From assembly GCA_035559595.1 (NCBI GenBank), contig DATMBF010000006.1, positions 24,600 to 88,599 of the forward strand: a stretch of DNA of 64,000 bases. Reading direction: 5' to 3'. The stretch is from DATMBF01 sp035559595. GTDB lineage: Bacteria > Bacteroidota > Ignavibacteria > UBA10030. Under the pieces are notes generated by a model, which did no database searches, was not told the origin of the DNA, and saw only the letters and a list, made by a program, of their open reading frames with translations. The position numbers and the translations under genes were made by a program. Of the stretch, positions 10,181 through 19,364 are shown one piece after another. Numbering within the stretch: the stretch's first letter is position 1; every line of letters starts with the position of its first letter.

Positions 10181-11069
10181 CGGTACGGGCAATAGTCTTA
10201 AGTTGAGGAAACGCTGATAGCAGATTCGAGGGCACTAAACGTTTCTCATCCGACTGGAGGATCGAACGAAGCTGGATTCCATTGAACAGCGAATACCCCT
10301 GCGGATCGTTATGCAGGATCGTTGCCGATTCATCCACCCTCAAGCTTGTCTCCCGAATCACCGCAGCTATTTGCTTCAATTCATCCTCACTGTAGTTATA
10401 GAGATAGCGTCCACTTTCGGAGGCGCTTACCCCTTTGCGGAATCGAGTATCCCAGCTCTTCGCGTTTCTCCCCATCAGCCGGAAGTATGCGACACCATTC
10501 TCCGCAAAGCTCGTCAGAGGCATGTGCTTTTTGATTTGCGGCAGGTCGACGTTGATAAGATTCAAACCGTTCTCTTTGAAGAAGTCCATCGCCTCGTCCG
10601 TATTCCATGAATTATGCCGAACTTCGACAAATAGACGGAACGATTTGAACGCGCGCTCGAGCTTTTGGAGATGTGTCCGGTTTTCTTCCGTATTGGTGAA
10701 CCCGTACGGGAACTGCATCACCAACCCGAACAACTTCTCTTCTGCCGCCATTGGCTCAAGCAAACGGTAGGTGGACTTCACATCATCCTGCGTTGCATCT
10801 CCGGAATGCGTGAACCCTTTGAACAGTTTCACGGAGAAGACGAAATCTGTGTTTTCAGCAACATCCTCCAGCCACTGGAAAGCATTCTTCGGCGTAAGAG
10901 CGGTGGAGTAGAAGGTCGCGTTCACTTCGACAATGTCGAAGTATCGGCTATAGAACTGAAGCTTGCGGAATCCTTTCGGTTGCTTCGCAGGATAGAAGAT
11001 GCCGTTGAACGGCTCGAGCTGCCATCCACCCATTCCCACTCGAACCGAAGGCTTTGCCCGCTCGGCCAC
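10149..11069 (-). CDS. DUF72 domain protein
   Basis: 306-residue member of the DUF72 (YecE-like) family, a TIM-barrel-like fold with no proven reaction. Seen: the N-terminal VRVGMGGWQLEPF...FYPAKQPKGFRKLQFYSRYFDIVEVNATFY, close to the family signature G-[TYW]-x-G-W...FYP...L.Y.a..F..VEvn.tFY, and later FVEVRHNSW. The start is a GTG at 11069 with GGAG about 8 nt upstream. It overlaps the downstream Tat subunit gene by about 30 nt. Co-transcription with the GMC dehydrogenase may be incidental. Confidence 0.88.
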   Translation of the reverse strand: MAERAKPSVRVGMGGWQLEPFNGIFYPAKQPKGFRKLQFYSRYFDIVEVNATFYSTALTPKNAFQWLEDVAENTDFVFSVKLFKGFTHSGDATQDDVKSTYRLLEPMAAEEKLFGLVMQFPYGFTNTEENRTHLQKLERAFKSFRLFVEVRHNSWNTDEAMDFFKENGLNLINVDLPQIKKHMPLTSFAENGVAYFRLMGRNAKSWDTRFRKGVSASESGRYLYNYSEDELKQIAAVIRETSLRVDESATILHNDPQGYSLFNGIQLRSILQSDEKRLVPSNLLSAFPQLKTIARTDEPGNLFSQG

Positions 11070-11083
11070 GTATCATTCTCCGA

Positions 11084-12529
11084 TCAATTGCTCTTGACTT
11101 CTTGTACATCCAGCTTAAAGGAGTACTTGTCGAAATAGATATTCGTCTCACCGTACTCCAGCTCTCCCCGTTGGAAATCCACATTGTCCGAACGAAATGA
11201 GCGCTTTGGCGGATTCAACGCTTGATTGTGATCGCTGTTCGCCGCCATCCGATATTGGTCGAGTCCGCCAAAATAGAAGTCCCGAATCTTTTTCCGTCGC
11301 TCCTCCGATCCCTTGAAGTACTGCATCGCAAACACACCCATGTACGGATCGGCGGGAATCCATCCGTACGGCGAAAGATAAATTTCCGTCCAGTCGTGTA
11401 TTGTTTTGCCGCCGGGGATCGTCAACCAGCCGGACTGCCACCTCGCCGGAATGCCATTGTAGCGGCAGAGTGTGATAAACAGCAGCGCGGCCTGACCGCA
11501 ATCGCCGTAACCCATCTGAGCACAATACTCGCTGATGTTTCTGATCGTCGAGTATTCAAGCGCGTAGCTGTATTTGATCGTCTCGCTGATCCAATCGTAG
11601 AACCGCTTGGCCCTGACAAACGGGTTCGGCTCACCTCCTGCAAGTTGAGCCGAAAGGGTTTTGATGCGATCAGTAAAAACAACATGAGGTCCTTCTTTCG
11701 TGTATCGAACATATTCGGTGTCGTTCCGATGGTATGCCTTTACGCTCTCAGGCTTCACGTCGAAGAACACTCCGTATCCGGTGTACTCGTACTCAACCGA
11801 AAATACGGTTGGCTTTCCCTCTTCGGTTTTCTGTTCGAGATAGACGCTGCGGATCGGGGAAGCTTCACTATCGAGATTCTTGATGGGACTCGACGAACTG
11901 ATGACCCGGAAGTTTTTCTGATGCGGGAAAGATCGTGGAATAGGCAGCCAGGCGCGCACGTTCTCACGGGGCGGAACAGCATCGGCTTTGAGAGTGACGG
12001 TCATGGTGTTACGAAATGTTCGGGGAAGAACGAACGGCGTTGCACGCCTTCGGGCTTCGGCTGCTATCGTTTCGACGGCATGGAGCGTTGACCGCTCGAA
12101 TTCAGTATCATCCGGTGCATGTATGCGACGGGCGGAAAGCTCTGGATAACGAAAGAAGAGGTTACTGCGGCTGGACCCCATGAAGAAGAGCGTGCCGTCG
12201 ATGGTTCTGCTGTCGAATCGCCCTTCAGCAATCCATCGATCAAACTCTTGCTGCGTAAGCTCTTTGACAGACTCCGAAAGAATCTTGAACAGGCGTTCTT
12301 TCGATAACGGATAGTCCTTGCGAATCCGGTCGAGCCGGTCGAATTCAAACGCAAGTTGCTTTCGCTCACCAGAACCGATCGTCCCGTCGGCCAACGCTTT
12401 TTGAAGAAGAAGCTCGGCTTCTTTGAACTTCCCCTGAAGCTCAAGGGAATTGACCTGTTGAAGAAGATCGGACTGAGAAAACGACAACTGAAAGAGGAGA
12501 AAAGAGAGAAAAAGCCAACGTGAGGTCAT
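11084..12529 (-). CDS. Secreted transglutaminase-like protein
   Basis: 481 residues with a Sec signal peptide (MTSRWLFLSFLLFQLSFSQS). The N-terminal third is helical (LQGKFKEAELLLQKAL, TPR-like), the middle is a beta-rich domain, and the C-terminal third is a transglutaminase/protease-like core. The catalytic triad is visible: Cys in YGDCGQAALLFITLCR, His in GGKTIHDWTEIY and Asp in PADPYMG. Substrates in the periplasm are unknown; bacterial members act as peptidases or cross-linkers. It lies 14 nt upstream of the DUF72 gene on the same strand. Confidence 0.88.
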   Translation of the reverse strand: MTSRWLFLSFLLFQLSFSQSDLLQQVNSLELQGKFKEAELLLQKALADGTIGSGERKQLAFEFDRLDRIRKDYPLSKERLFKILSESVKELTQQEFDRWIAEGRFDSRTIDGTLFFMGSSRSNLFFRYPELSARRIHAPDDTEFERSTLHAVETIAAEARRRATPFVLPRTFRNTMTVTLKADAVPPRENVRAWLPIPRSFPHQKNFRVISSSSPIKNLDSEASPIRSVYLEQKTEEGKPTVFSVEYEYTGYGVFFDVKPESVKAYHRNDTEYVRYTKEGPHVVFTDRIKTLSAQLAGGEPNPFVRAKRFYDWISETIKYSYALEYSTIRNISEYCAQMGYGDCGQAALLFITLCRYNGIPARWQSGWLTIPGGKTIHDWTEIYLSPYGWIPADPYMGVFAMQYFKGSEERRKKIRDFYFGGLDQYRMAANSDHNQALNPPKRSFRSDNVDFQRGELEYGETNIYFDKYSFKLDVQEVKSN

Positions 12530-12621
12530 GATGCCATCCTTAGGGAGAAAAGTAATGAGAGGAAAACGAACGGCGTAACTTAAGGAAAGGGAATCGGAAG
12601 GTCAACGAGAAAACCGATGGG

Positions 12622-13149
12622 TCAACTTTTCGGTCCAGAATGGGCTGATCGCAAATCTGTCGTTCTCAAACTTCCCGCATCGAAGAATCTCCCCTTGTAC
12701 TGGTCGAGTTCACGAGTCGTGATCTCAGCTTTCAGGAGAGGCCTCGTTTGCTGACCCATGAATGGATCGTCAACAAGCTCCGAGCAAACGCATTCGTATA
12801 GGTGAACAAACCGAAGATATGGGTCCATCCATTCCTCTTCGTGGATTGCGCTAAAGAAATCGTAGAGTTCCTGTTTAATGCGAAGCAGGACAGCAGGCGT
12901 TTGGAGAGCAATCTCTTTGAACTGTTCGCCGGCGATGATGATTGCCAGTCGCTTGGCCTGAGGATCGATTGTTACTTCTCGAACCATGGCAGAGAAGTCA
13001 TGGGGCGACCGTCGTGCTGAGTTGATTTTCCAGGAATCCGTAATATCCACTCGTTCACCGCGTCCGAGTTGTTCGAGCTCCAACTGCAGATGAGGAGATT
13101 TCGGCGGTGCACTCAGTATTTTCTTAAGAGCCTCCTGGTCGACTGTCAC
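12622..13149 (-). CDS. Hypothetical protein, coupled to upstream membrane protein
   Basis: 175-residue soluble protein with no family I recognise. It is mainly helical, with a central stretch IKQELYDFFSAIHEEEWMDPYLRFVHLYECV and a C-terminal positive tail. No signal peptide or metal motif is seen. The start is a GTG at 13149 that overlaps the stop of the preceding gene as GTGA (13146-13149), so the two are translationally coupled and probably work together. Confidence 0.65.
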   Translation of the reverse strand: MTVDQEALKKILSAPPKSPHLQLELEQLGRGERVDITDSWKINSARRSPHDFSAMVREVTIDPQAKRLAIIIAGEQFKEIALQTPAVLLRIKQELYDFFSAIHEEEWMDPYLRFVHLYECVCSELVDDPFMGQQTRPLLKAEITTRELDQYKGRFFDAGSLRTTDLRSAHSGPKS

Positions 13150-13691
13150 TCGCTTGTCTTCAGCAAAATATTTTCCACGTTTCTTTTCGTCGGTGCGAAT
13201 CTCTGCATCGTGAAGTGTCTCTTGTGCATCTTCCGTAAGAACGGATCATCCTCGGCCTTCAGATGAAGCTCCTTCCCGGTTGTCTCACGATAGATTCGCC
13301 GAACTTCATGCTTGTCCAGTTCTTCGAAGATATTGACTCTTCTGAGGCGTAGATTCCTAAAGGCTAAGGCCTCTCTGATAAACGGCTTCATATGGGCAAA
13401 ATCGAGCACCTCCGGGTTGTCAACCACATATTTCCACACTGCGCTGATAACAATTGCGAGACCAGCGATTTTGTACGCTGCAGCCTCGTTGGGGTTGGTC
13501 AAGAGATCTGCGATCGGATCGGCAACGCCGACGACAATCCCGGCGAAGGAGAGAAGCACCCCCCACGCCAGCAGACCGGTCACCGGCCTCGACCAAGCCG
13601 GAAGTGCACTTTTGCTCCATGCGCGATAGAACGTCTTGAGGGCGTAATAGCATAGTCCGAAAAGAATTGCCGATGTCGTTAAAGTTGCCAC
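13146..13691 (-). CDS. Hypothetical protein with two N-terminal membrane helices
   Basis: 181 residues. Two likely transmembrane helices are seen at about 38-58 (VTGLLAWGVLLSFAGIVVGV) and 72-90 (YKIAGLAIVISAVWKYVV), with a further hydrophobic N-terminus (ILFGLCYYALKTFY). A basic, charged cytosolic tail follows (FRNLRLRRVNIFEELDKHEVRRIYRETTG). The start is GTG. It is coupled by a 4-nt overlap to the gene ending at 12622. Function unknown. Confidence 0.65.
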   Translation of the reverse strand: MATLTTSAILFGLCYYALKTFYRAWSKSALPAWSRPVTGLLAWGVLLSFAGIVVGVADPIADLLTNPNEAAAYKIAGLAIVISAVWKYVVDNPEVLDFAHMKPFIREALAFRNLRLRRVNIFEELDKHEVRRIYRETTGKELHLKAEDDPFLRKMHKRHFTMQRFAPTKRNVENILLKTSE

Positions 13692-13726
13692 GGAGGTCTC
13701 TCAAATGTCCGATTGAGAATCGGACT

Positions 13727-13840
13727 CTACAATATTTTCACCACGACCATCGTCATATCATCCGTCTCTCCCTGAGTTCCCACAAATGCCTGAACATCCG
13801 CCGCGATCCGGTCATGGATCCGCTCTGCTGGCAGCATCAC
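13727..13840 (-). pseudogene. SpoIIE/PP2C-type phosphatase, C-terminal remnant
   Basis: In one frame the minus strand reads LPAERIHDRIAADVQAF, then G-T-Q-G-E-T-D-D-M-T-M-V-V-V-K-I-L and a stop. That is the end of a PP2C SpoIIE domain (metal-binding DD followed by the last beta strand). There is no upstream coding continuation and no start codon, so only about 37 codons survive. It lies downstream of the large CPBP gene; a second, divergent tail lies upstream of it. Confidence 0.6.
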
Positions 13841-13924
13841 TACCTACGTCAACACACGTTCCGGTCTCTCAGACCAATACGCTGGGAGGAGGTATATTGA
13901 ATGCCGATTGTGTTCGAATTGATC

Positions 13925-16900
13925 CTACATCCACGTGGGCCTGCTTAGCCTCCTTTGCAACCACCACACTACGAGGATTGTTACCACGATACCAATGCTT
14001 ACGTTGAGAAGCACAGAAGGATACGCTTGAAGGAAGCCCTGCCTCAGAAGACTGAGAACCGATGTTGTCGCAACGGCAATCGGAACGATCGTCGTATTGA
14101 CCCGCAGAACAATGACGTATGCGCCAAGCAGCAGGCCGCCAATCACCAACCCCGAAACAAGCCAGATCGGAATCGTTTCGATGGAACGGGAGCCCATCAA
14201 CACGATCCCGTACAAAACAAGAACCGACCCGAACACTGCCTTGCGACGGGTCCAGCTTGAGGTAAAGCGATCGACAATGAGAAACACGAACGACAGAACA
14301 ACGGTCTGCGTAATGACACGGCTAACACCATCCAAACTGACATCGAGGAGGGGAACATACGTAGTCAGAGATTCGTAGTCAGGCCAGAGTGGAGAAGAGG
14401 AGGGTGTCATCACACCCATGACCGCTGCCAATCCCGAAAAGATTGCTCCCAACGAAATTCCCCACGACCAAGGGACGGCGAGAGGAAGTCCAACCTGATT
14501 CTCTTTCCATCGGTGGATTAATCCTGCGCCGAGTCCAATCGCTGCGCTCACGACAATGGTCACAACGCCGATGGATGCGAGGATCATCGTAAGCTGAGTG
14601 CCGTATGGTTGGGCGGTTGAAAACATGCTTATGATTCCGGGAAGCTGATTGAGAGAACTCGCTACGCTGAGGATGAACATCCCACCTGCAACCCAGAAGA
14701 ACGTCCCTGCGGCGAATCGCTTCTTGCTCCAGAAAACGATCCCGACAATCATCGCCGCAAAAACAAGGAGAGCATTAACAACGGACATGACCGTTGTGAG
14801 AGTTCTTGGCAGACTCCGCTCATCCCGCTCCTTGCGTGCCCACTCTTCTGGCACATGCACAAACTTGTGCGCGTCGACCACCTTGTCACCAGCGATTTGC
14901 ACGGCAATTCTTGCCTCGCCATCGAGTGGAAGCCGATAATTGATGGTATCGGCAAACGTGAACACCCAATCCGTCCTTTCCTTCAACTTCGAAGGCGATG
15001 CCGAAACCTCTTTCAGCGTTGCTCCATCGATTCCGAAAAGACCTTTCAGCGTAAGATGGGCAAGAATCCGCGCATCCTGCTCGCCGATCGTGGCGCCGGG
15101 CCTTCCTTCCGGCAACTGATGTTTGAAGCGAAAGACCCCTTCGTTATCGATATGCACGATGTACTCCTCAGCACGTTCTGCCACATCTCCTTCGAACGTC
15201 ACGAATCGAACCCGCCAATGCGGTCGGCCCAGAAAATTACCAAGCAACGAACGATACTGCTCCTGCCCCGCTTCCCGCCAGATGAAGCGGTCTTGCTGAT
15301 CGGGACTTCCATGAATGGTGGCCAGAACCTTCCACGACTCCGGCAATTCGATGCCTCGTTTTTTCAATTCCTGTTTCGCCGTTTCCTCAGCTTGAGATCG
15401 GGAAACATTCAGCGGCGGCACATCCGGTTCAAATTTCGTAAGTCCGATCCACAGCGCAAGTCCGACAAACCCGGCGATCGGCACGTAGCGCAAAAGCGAC
15501 GGATGCACTTGGGGTGCAGCCACTTTTTCCTCTGCAGGAGCTGCTTCGACGAGGGGAGGCGGCGTCCACGATCGATTCAGGGCGGACTCGGGAATTTCGC
15601 TCCACTGCTTCATCCGCACTCTCGACCACAACACAATCCAGAGAGGCAACAATGTGAGCACAATAACCATCGTCCGATCAATCCAGATTCCCGGCGTAGC
15701 AGAAACAAACAGCGGCAATGCAAACCAAACGACATCAAATGCGAAATGCAGAACAACGGCCGGAAGAAGCCCGAAGACAAGGTAGATCCCCCCGAACATG
15801 AGGGACGGGATGATAAGCTCAACAACGCGGGCGTACGCGGGTTGGTTGGCGTAGCCCGCGTGCCCGCCACCGAAGATGATCGCCTGGAGAATCATCATTC
15901 CGGCAATCCACCATTTGCGTCCGCCAAAACGATCGCCAAGCAGAGCAGCACCTGCAAGCGGAACCGCGCGAAAGAGACTCTCCTCCCAGAATCCCGCCTG
16001 CGCCGAAACGGCAACCGAAGTGAGCCAGGGGAAGTATGTGGCAAGAACATCAGGATGGAAAAGGATATCGGAAGGTGTCCACCAACCGAGAGTTTTGGTG
16101 GTGATGAAATACAGAGCGACTTCATACGCAAAGAAGATCGCAACAAGAAGATAGCCGGCAATCGTTCTTCCGAGAACGGCTTTTGAGCTTGCGACTTCAG
16201 GCGACCAGAGTTTCCATTGCTGAAGATGATGAGGAAATGCTTTCCTCGAAAGGCTCTCCGCCGCCATAAACGAAATGGTAAAGAGGATGCTGAAGAGGAT
16301 GAAGCTGACAATCTGAAAGGTAATCTGCTGAACCACAAAACTTTGCAGGGAAACGGCGGTGTCGTAATCCATCCACATGAGCGGCCATTGATTAAGCCCT
16401 GCAAGCAGTTGAAGAAACGCGATCGTGACTCCCCAGAGCAACGGCGTGCGCCAAAGAACCCACCTTTGCCGCAACAAAAAGAACAGACCAATACCGCAAC
16501 CGGCAACGACATACAAAAGTCCAGACGCCACGCTGCTCGAAACGCCGATGAGATTGTTTGCCGACCGCATCTCTTCGTAGCGACGGTTGAACGCCTCTGG
16601 CACCTTCACAAAGTGTGTCAGTTCCGTTAACCTATCGCCTCCTACGGCAAGCCGAAGCCGGTAGAACCCTTCTCCAATCTTGACGTCCGGCCGTTCATAA
16701 ACAAAAGTGTGATCGATTCTCCCCCCGGGGCGGACTTCTTGAGACTTCTCGACAAGTTGATATCGGACGAGGTCGATCCCCCATGTTTCCGTTGCTGTCT
16801 TTGTGGCAATCGCAAGTGCTGCATCCGGCGTCAATGCAGCGCCCGGATCGTTCTCCGGCAGCTTAATGACGAAACCATAAGGGTCCCCATCCGGCTTGAA

Positions 16901-17254
16901 GCGGATCTGCGCCTCACGCTTTTCCCCCTCTTTGTAATGCCGCACGCGCCAGGTGAAGGGCATGTACAATCCATCTCGCATCATCCTCTCAAAGGCTTCG
17001 GTTCCTCCTGCCTCCAGTTCCACAAAAACCTGAACCTCCTGATCTCCGCCGAACGACGCCGCCTGCTTGTACCCTTCCGGACCAAAATCGTGAGTCTCCG
17101 CCAACTCCTTCGCTTTCGAAAGCGCACTCGCCCGATCCATGGTAATATCGAGCGTAACAATGGGGAAAGCCTTTGAGAAGTAAGAATAGGAAAAAATGAC
17201 ACCTCCAACGGATGCAAGTACAAGAATGATCCAGAAAACGGGTTTGCGCGTCAT
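13925..17254 (-). CDS. Large internally duplicated CPBP-family membrane protein
   Basis: 1109 residues. Half 1: an N-terminal membrane anchor (7-28), an extracytoplasmic domain (about 30-235), then a membrane region (about 240-550) with CPBP intramembrane protease motifs EE at 424-425 with R429, H465 in FGGGHAGY, and H503...D507 in LHFAFDVVW. Half 2 (about 590-1109) repeats the plan: KFVHVPEEW matches HFVKVPEAF of half 1, and ASSLNQLPG matches LAGLNQWPL. In half 2 the catalytic Glu and His motifs are absent. CPBP proteins include CAAX proteases and non-proteolytic relatives; the substrate is unknown. Two SpoIIE tails flank the gene. The start ATG at 17254 lacks a strong Shine-Dalgarno. Confidence 0.85.
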   Translation of the reverse strand: MTRKPVFWIILVLASVGGVIFSYSYFSKAFPIVTLDITMDRASALSKAKELAETHDFGPEGYKQAASFGGDQEVQVFVELEAGGTEAFERMMRDGLYMPFTWRVRHYKEGEKREAQIRFKPDGDPYGFVIKLPENDPGAALTPDAALAIATKTATETWGIDLVRYQLVEKSQEVRPGGRIDHTFVYERPDVKIGEGFYRLRLAVGGDRLTELTHFVKVPEAFNRRYEEMRSANNLIGVSSSVASGLLYVVAGCGIGLFFLLRQRWVLWRTPLLWGVTIAFLQLLAGLNQWPLMWMDYDTAVSLQSFVVQQITFQIVSFILFSILFTISFMAAESLSRKAFPHHLQQWKLWSPEVASSKAVLGRTIAGYLLVAIFFAYEVALYFITTKTLGWWTPSDILFHPDVLATYFPWLTSVAVSAQAGFWEESLFRAVPLAGAALLGDRFGGRKWWIAGMMILQAIIFGGGHAGYANQPAYARVVELIIPSLMFGGIYLVFGLLPAVVLHFAFDVVWFALPLFVSATPGIWIDRTMVIVLTLLPLWIVLWSRVRMKQWSEIPESALNRSWTPPPLVEAAPAEEKVAAPQVHPSLLRYVPIAGFVGLALWIGLTKFEPDVPPLNVSRSQAEETAKQELKKRGIELPESWKVLATIHGSPDQQDRFIWREAGQEQYRSLLGNFLGRPHWRVRFVTFEGDVAERAEEYIVHIDNEGVFRFKHQLPEGRPGATIGEQDARILAHLTLKGLFGIDGATLKEVSASPSKLKERTDWVFTFADTINYRLPLDGEARIAVQIAGDKVVDAHKFVHVPEEWARKERDERSLPRTLTTVMSVVNALLVFAAMIVGIVFWSKKRFAAGTFFWVAGGMFILSVASSLNQLPGIISMFSTAQPYGTQLTMILASIGVVTIVVSAAIGLGAGLIHRWKENQVGLPLAVPWSWGISLGAIFSGLAAVMGVMTPSSSPLWPDYESLTTYVPLLDVSLDGVSRVITQTVVLSFVFLIVDRFTSSWTRRKAVFGSVLVLYGIVLMGSRSIETIPIWLVSGLVIGGLLLGAYVIVLRVNTTIVPIAVATTSVLSLLRQGFLQAYPSVLLNVSIGIVVTILVVWWLQRRLSRPTWM

Positions 17255-17275
17255 GAAGCCTCCACGGGAATGAGG

Positions 17276-17579
17276 TTACGTCAGTTTTGCAACAACGAGC
17301 GTTAGGTCGTCATGTTGGGGTGTTTGGCCGGTGAATTGCCGAATATCCTCGATGATCCGGTCGCGCAGATGTTGTGCAGAAGAATTTGCATGCGATGAGA
17401 CCAGGGCTTTCAATCGTTCAAGTCCGTATTCTTCCTCACTCGAATTCCTCGCCTCGGTGACTCCATCGGTCATCAACGAGAATATCTCCAGCGGCCAGTT
17501 GTTCCCGGCGTTCGTCGTAGGTGAGCTTTGATTGAACACCGAGCGGCAAGCGCACGGCCGGCGGTGAGAATTGTTTCAC
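17276..17579 (-). pseudogene. SpoIIE/PP2C-type phosphatase, frameshifted C-terminal remnant
   Basis: Two minus-strand frames together give the end of a SpoIIE phosphatase. One reads PPAVRLPLGV...YDERREQLAAGDILV up to about 17475. The other continues LMTDGVTEARNSSEEEYG and ends with QHDDLTLVVAKLT and a stop at 17276. The frame changes by one base between ILV and LMTDGV, and the N-terminal part is missing. The STAS gene just upstream on the same strand suggests a former partner-switching module. Confidence 0.7.
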
Positions 17580-17607
17580 GTCTCGTTAGCCTTCGGTTGC
17601 GAGCTAA

Positions 17608-17641
17608 CAAAAAAGCCAGTTCGACTTGATCGAAACTGGCT
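17608..17641 (-). terminator. Rho-independent terminator after the STAS gene
   Basis: On the minus strand AGCCAGTTTCGA and TCGAACTGGCT form a stem of about 11 bp with one bulged T and a 5-nt loop, followed directly by TTTTTTG. It lies about 45 nt downstream of the STAS gene stop. A second short inverted repeat (GTTAGC/GCTAAC, 17585-17608) adjoins it. Confidence 0.8.
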
Positions 17642-17687
17642 GAGGATAACGAAGAAATGGATGGGATTCCAAGCGTGGAGATCCGTC

Positions 17688-18026
17688 TTACTTAAAGCTC
17701 GCTATTGCCCGATCCACGGTTTCATACGTTTTAAAGACTTTGATGAGTTGGGTGATCATGAAGAGGCTTTCAACCTTCTCGGTCACGTTCGCGAGTCTCA
17801 TATCTCCCCCTTTATTCTTCACCGATGTCATGGCGGCAATCAGTGTTCCAAGTCCTGAGCTGTTAATCCATTTCACTTTGCCGAGATCGAGAACGATCTT
17901 TTTGACATCATCCTGAAGTAAGCTGTAAATCTTGTCGCGAACTTCGGTTGTGTCGGGCTCGCCCATGAGGTTCCCCTTGAGGCTGAGCACCGCAACATCA
18001 CCCGTCATCTTCTCTTTGATGGTCAT
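17688..18026 (-). CDS. STAS-domain anti-sigma factor antagonist
   Basis: 112-residue SpoIIAA-like protein: binds a switch kinase and is controlled by phosphorylation. Seen: VAVLSLKGNLMG at the first strands, IVLDLGKVKWINSSGLGTLIAA with the phosphorylatable serine in the NSSGLG motif, then VESLFMITQLIKVFKTYETVDRAI. I start at MTIKEKMTG (18026); the frame is open 33 nt further upstream. A terminator follows. The matching SpoIIE phosphatase in this neighbourhood is broken and no RsbW-like kinase is seen here, so its partners must be encoded elsewhere. Confidence 0.88.
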   Translation of the reverse strand: MTIKEKMTGDVAVLSLKGNLMGEPDTTEVRDKIYSLLQDDVKKIVLDLGKVKWINSSGLGTLIAAMTSVKNKGGDMRLANVTEKVESLFMITQLIKVFKTYETVDRAIASFK

Positions 18027-18131
18027 GGTTACCTCCCTCGCGGAAATCGGGATATGCAATGATTCACATGAACCGGGGCTTGAAGAAACGCCTCAATGAT
18101 ACGAAGTTTCTCAAGAATTGTCAATTGCCGA

Positions 18132-19364
18132 TCAGAACCGACTGATATCTCTTCCAAACACCAATGTCTTGAACCAATCGAATACCACGAGAATCTTGTT
18201 CTTCCAACTGACAAGTCTTGTCAAATAGGCTGACCGCCAGAAGAGCCAAGTGAGAAATCCCTTTCCCTTGAATGCCGTCAAGTCTGCAAGCGCCTTGCCG
18301 CTCCCAACGTACGCCAGCATGCCGTAGTGACGATACTTGAATGGCTTGAGCTTCTTCCCACGAGCGCGGTGATTAAGCGACTTGCCAAGGTATGCTCCCT
18401 CTTGCTGGGCCACCTGTGCCGTGGCAGGAAGCGACTTTCCCCGGATCGTTGCACAGTCTCCAAGGGCGTAGATCCCCTCGGCTCCCTTGACCTGAAAGTA
18501 CTCATCCGTCACCAGCCGCGACGACTCATCTTTCTCCAAAGGGAGGGATCGCACAAGCTCCGTTGGACCAACGCCCGTTGACCACACTACAAGCCCATAC
18601 GGAATTTGACTCCCATCAGCAAGATGGATCGTCGTTGGCTCAACCTTGACAACGGGAGAACCCGTACGCACCTCAATCCGCTGGCGCTGAAACAACTTCA
18701 TGGTGTACCGGCTTAATTCTTCGTCGAAGGTGTTGAGGATTTGCTTCGTAGCCTCAAGCAACGTAATGCGAACAGAAGGAACGAGCTTCGGGTAGGCCTT
18801 GCGCAGGTCTTCCATCAAAAAGTCGTGCAGCTCGGCCGCGAATTCCACCCCCGTCGGTCCACCTCCGACGACGACAAAATGAAGCAGCCTCCTCTGCTCA
18901 TCCTCGGACAGAGAAGGATGGCTCGCACGCTCGAAGCATTCGATAATACGTTGACGAATCCGACGCGCATCGCCGACTTCTTTGAGAAAATGCGCATGCT
19001 CCCTGACCCCGGGAACACCGTAGGTGTTATTTTCAGCCCCAATGGCAATTACAAGGAGATCGTACGAAAGGTTGAATGGTGTTTCATCGAGTGCGCTCCG
19101 ACAGGTGACCGTCTTGGATTGAGGATCGATCGTCGTTGCAAAAGCCTGGTAGAACTCCAGCTGGCGTCGTGCCGAACGGATCGGTTCAATGATACTGCGA
19201 AACTCAATCGTGCCGACGGTCGTGCTGGGAAGAAGCGGCGTGAAGATGAAGTGATTCCGCGGACTGATAACAACAACCCGATAGAGCTCTGGATCGATGG
19301 TTCTGAGCAGGCTGAAGCCGGCGAATCCGGTCCCAAGGACGAGGAGGGTGGGTCTTTCCTTCAT
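18132..19364 (-). CDS. ndh: Type II NADH:quinone oxidoreductase (NDH-2)
   Basis: 410-residue single-subunit FAD enzyme oxidising NADH and reducing quinone at the inner membrane without proton pumping. Seen: the N-terminal FAD Rossmann motif LLVLGTGFAGFSLL, the second dinucleotide motif FVVVGGGPTGVEFAAELHDF, the FAD-binding end YALGDCATI, and a C-terminal amphipathic region (GFLTWLFWRSAYLTRLVSWKNKILVVFDWFKTLVF) that fits membrane attachment. The ATG at 19364 overlaps the stop of the upstream OMP gene as ATGA, hence this start over one five codons earlier. Confidence 0.9.
   Translation of the reverse strand: MKERPTLLVLGTGFAGFSLLRTIDPELYRVVVISPRNHFIFTPLLPSTTVGTIEFRSIIEPIRSARRQLEFYQAFATTIDPQSKTVTCRSALDETPFNLSYDLLVIAIGAENNTYGVPGVREHAHFLKEVGDARRIRQRIIECFERASHPSLSEDEQRRLLHFVVVGGGPTGVEFAAELHDFLMEDLRKAYPKLVPSVRITLLEATKQILNTFDEELSRYTMKLFQRQRIEVRTGSPVVKVEPTTIHLADGSQIPYGLVVWSTGVGPTELVRSLPLEKDESSRLVTDEYFQVKGAEGIYALGDCATIRGKSLPATAQVAQQEGAYLGKSLNHRARGKKLKPFKYRHYGMLAYVGSGKALADLTAFKGKGFLTWLFWRSAYLTRLVSWKNKILVVFDWFKTLVFGRDISRF

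Noticed and set aside
14855..16186. 443-residue plus-strand open frame
   Set aside because: Antisense to the CPBP gene; composition is low-complexity Arg/His/Pro, as expected for a mirror of a membrane protein.
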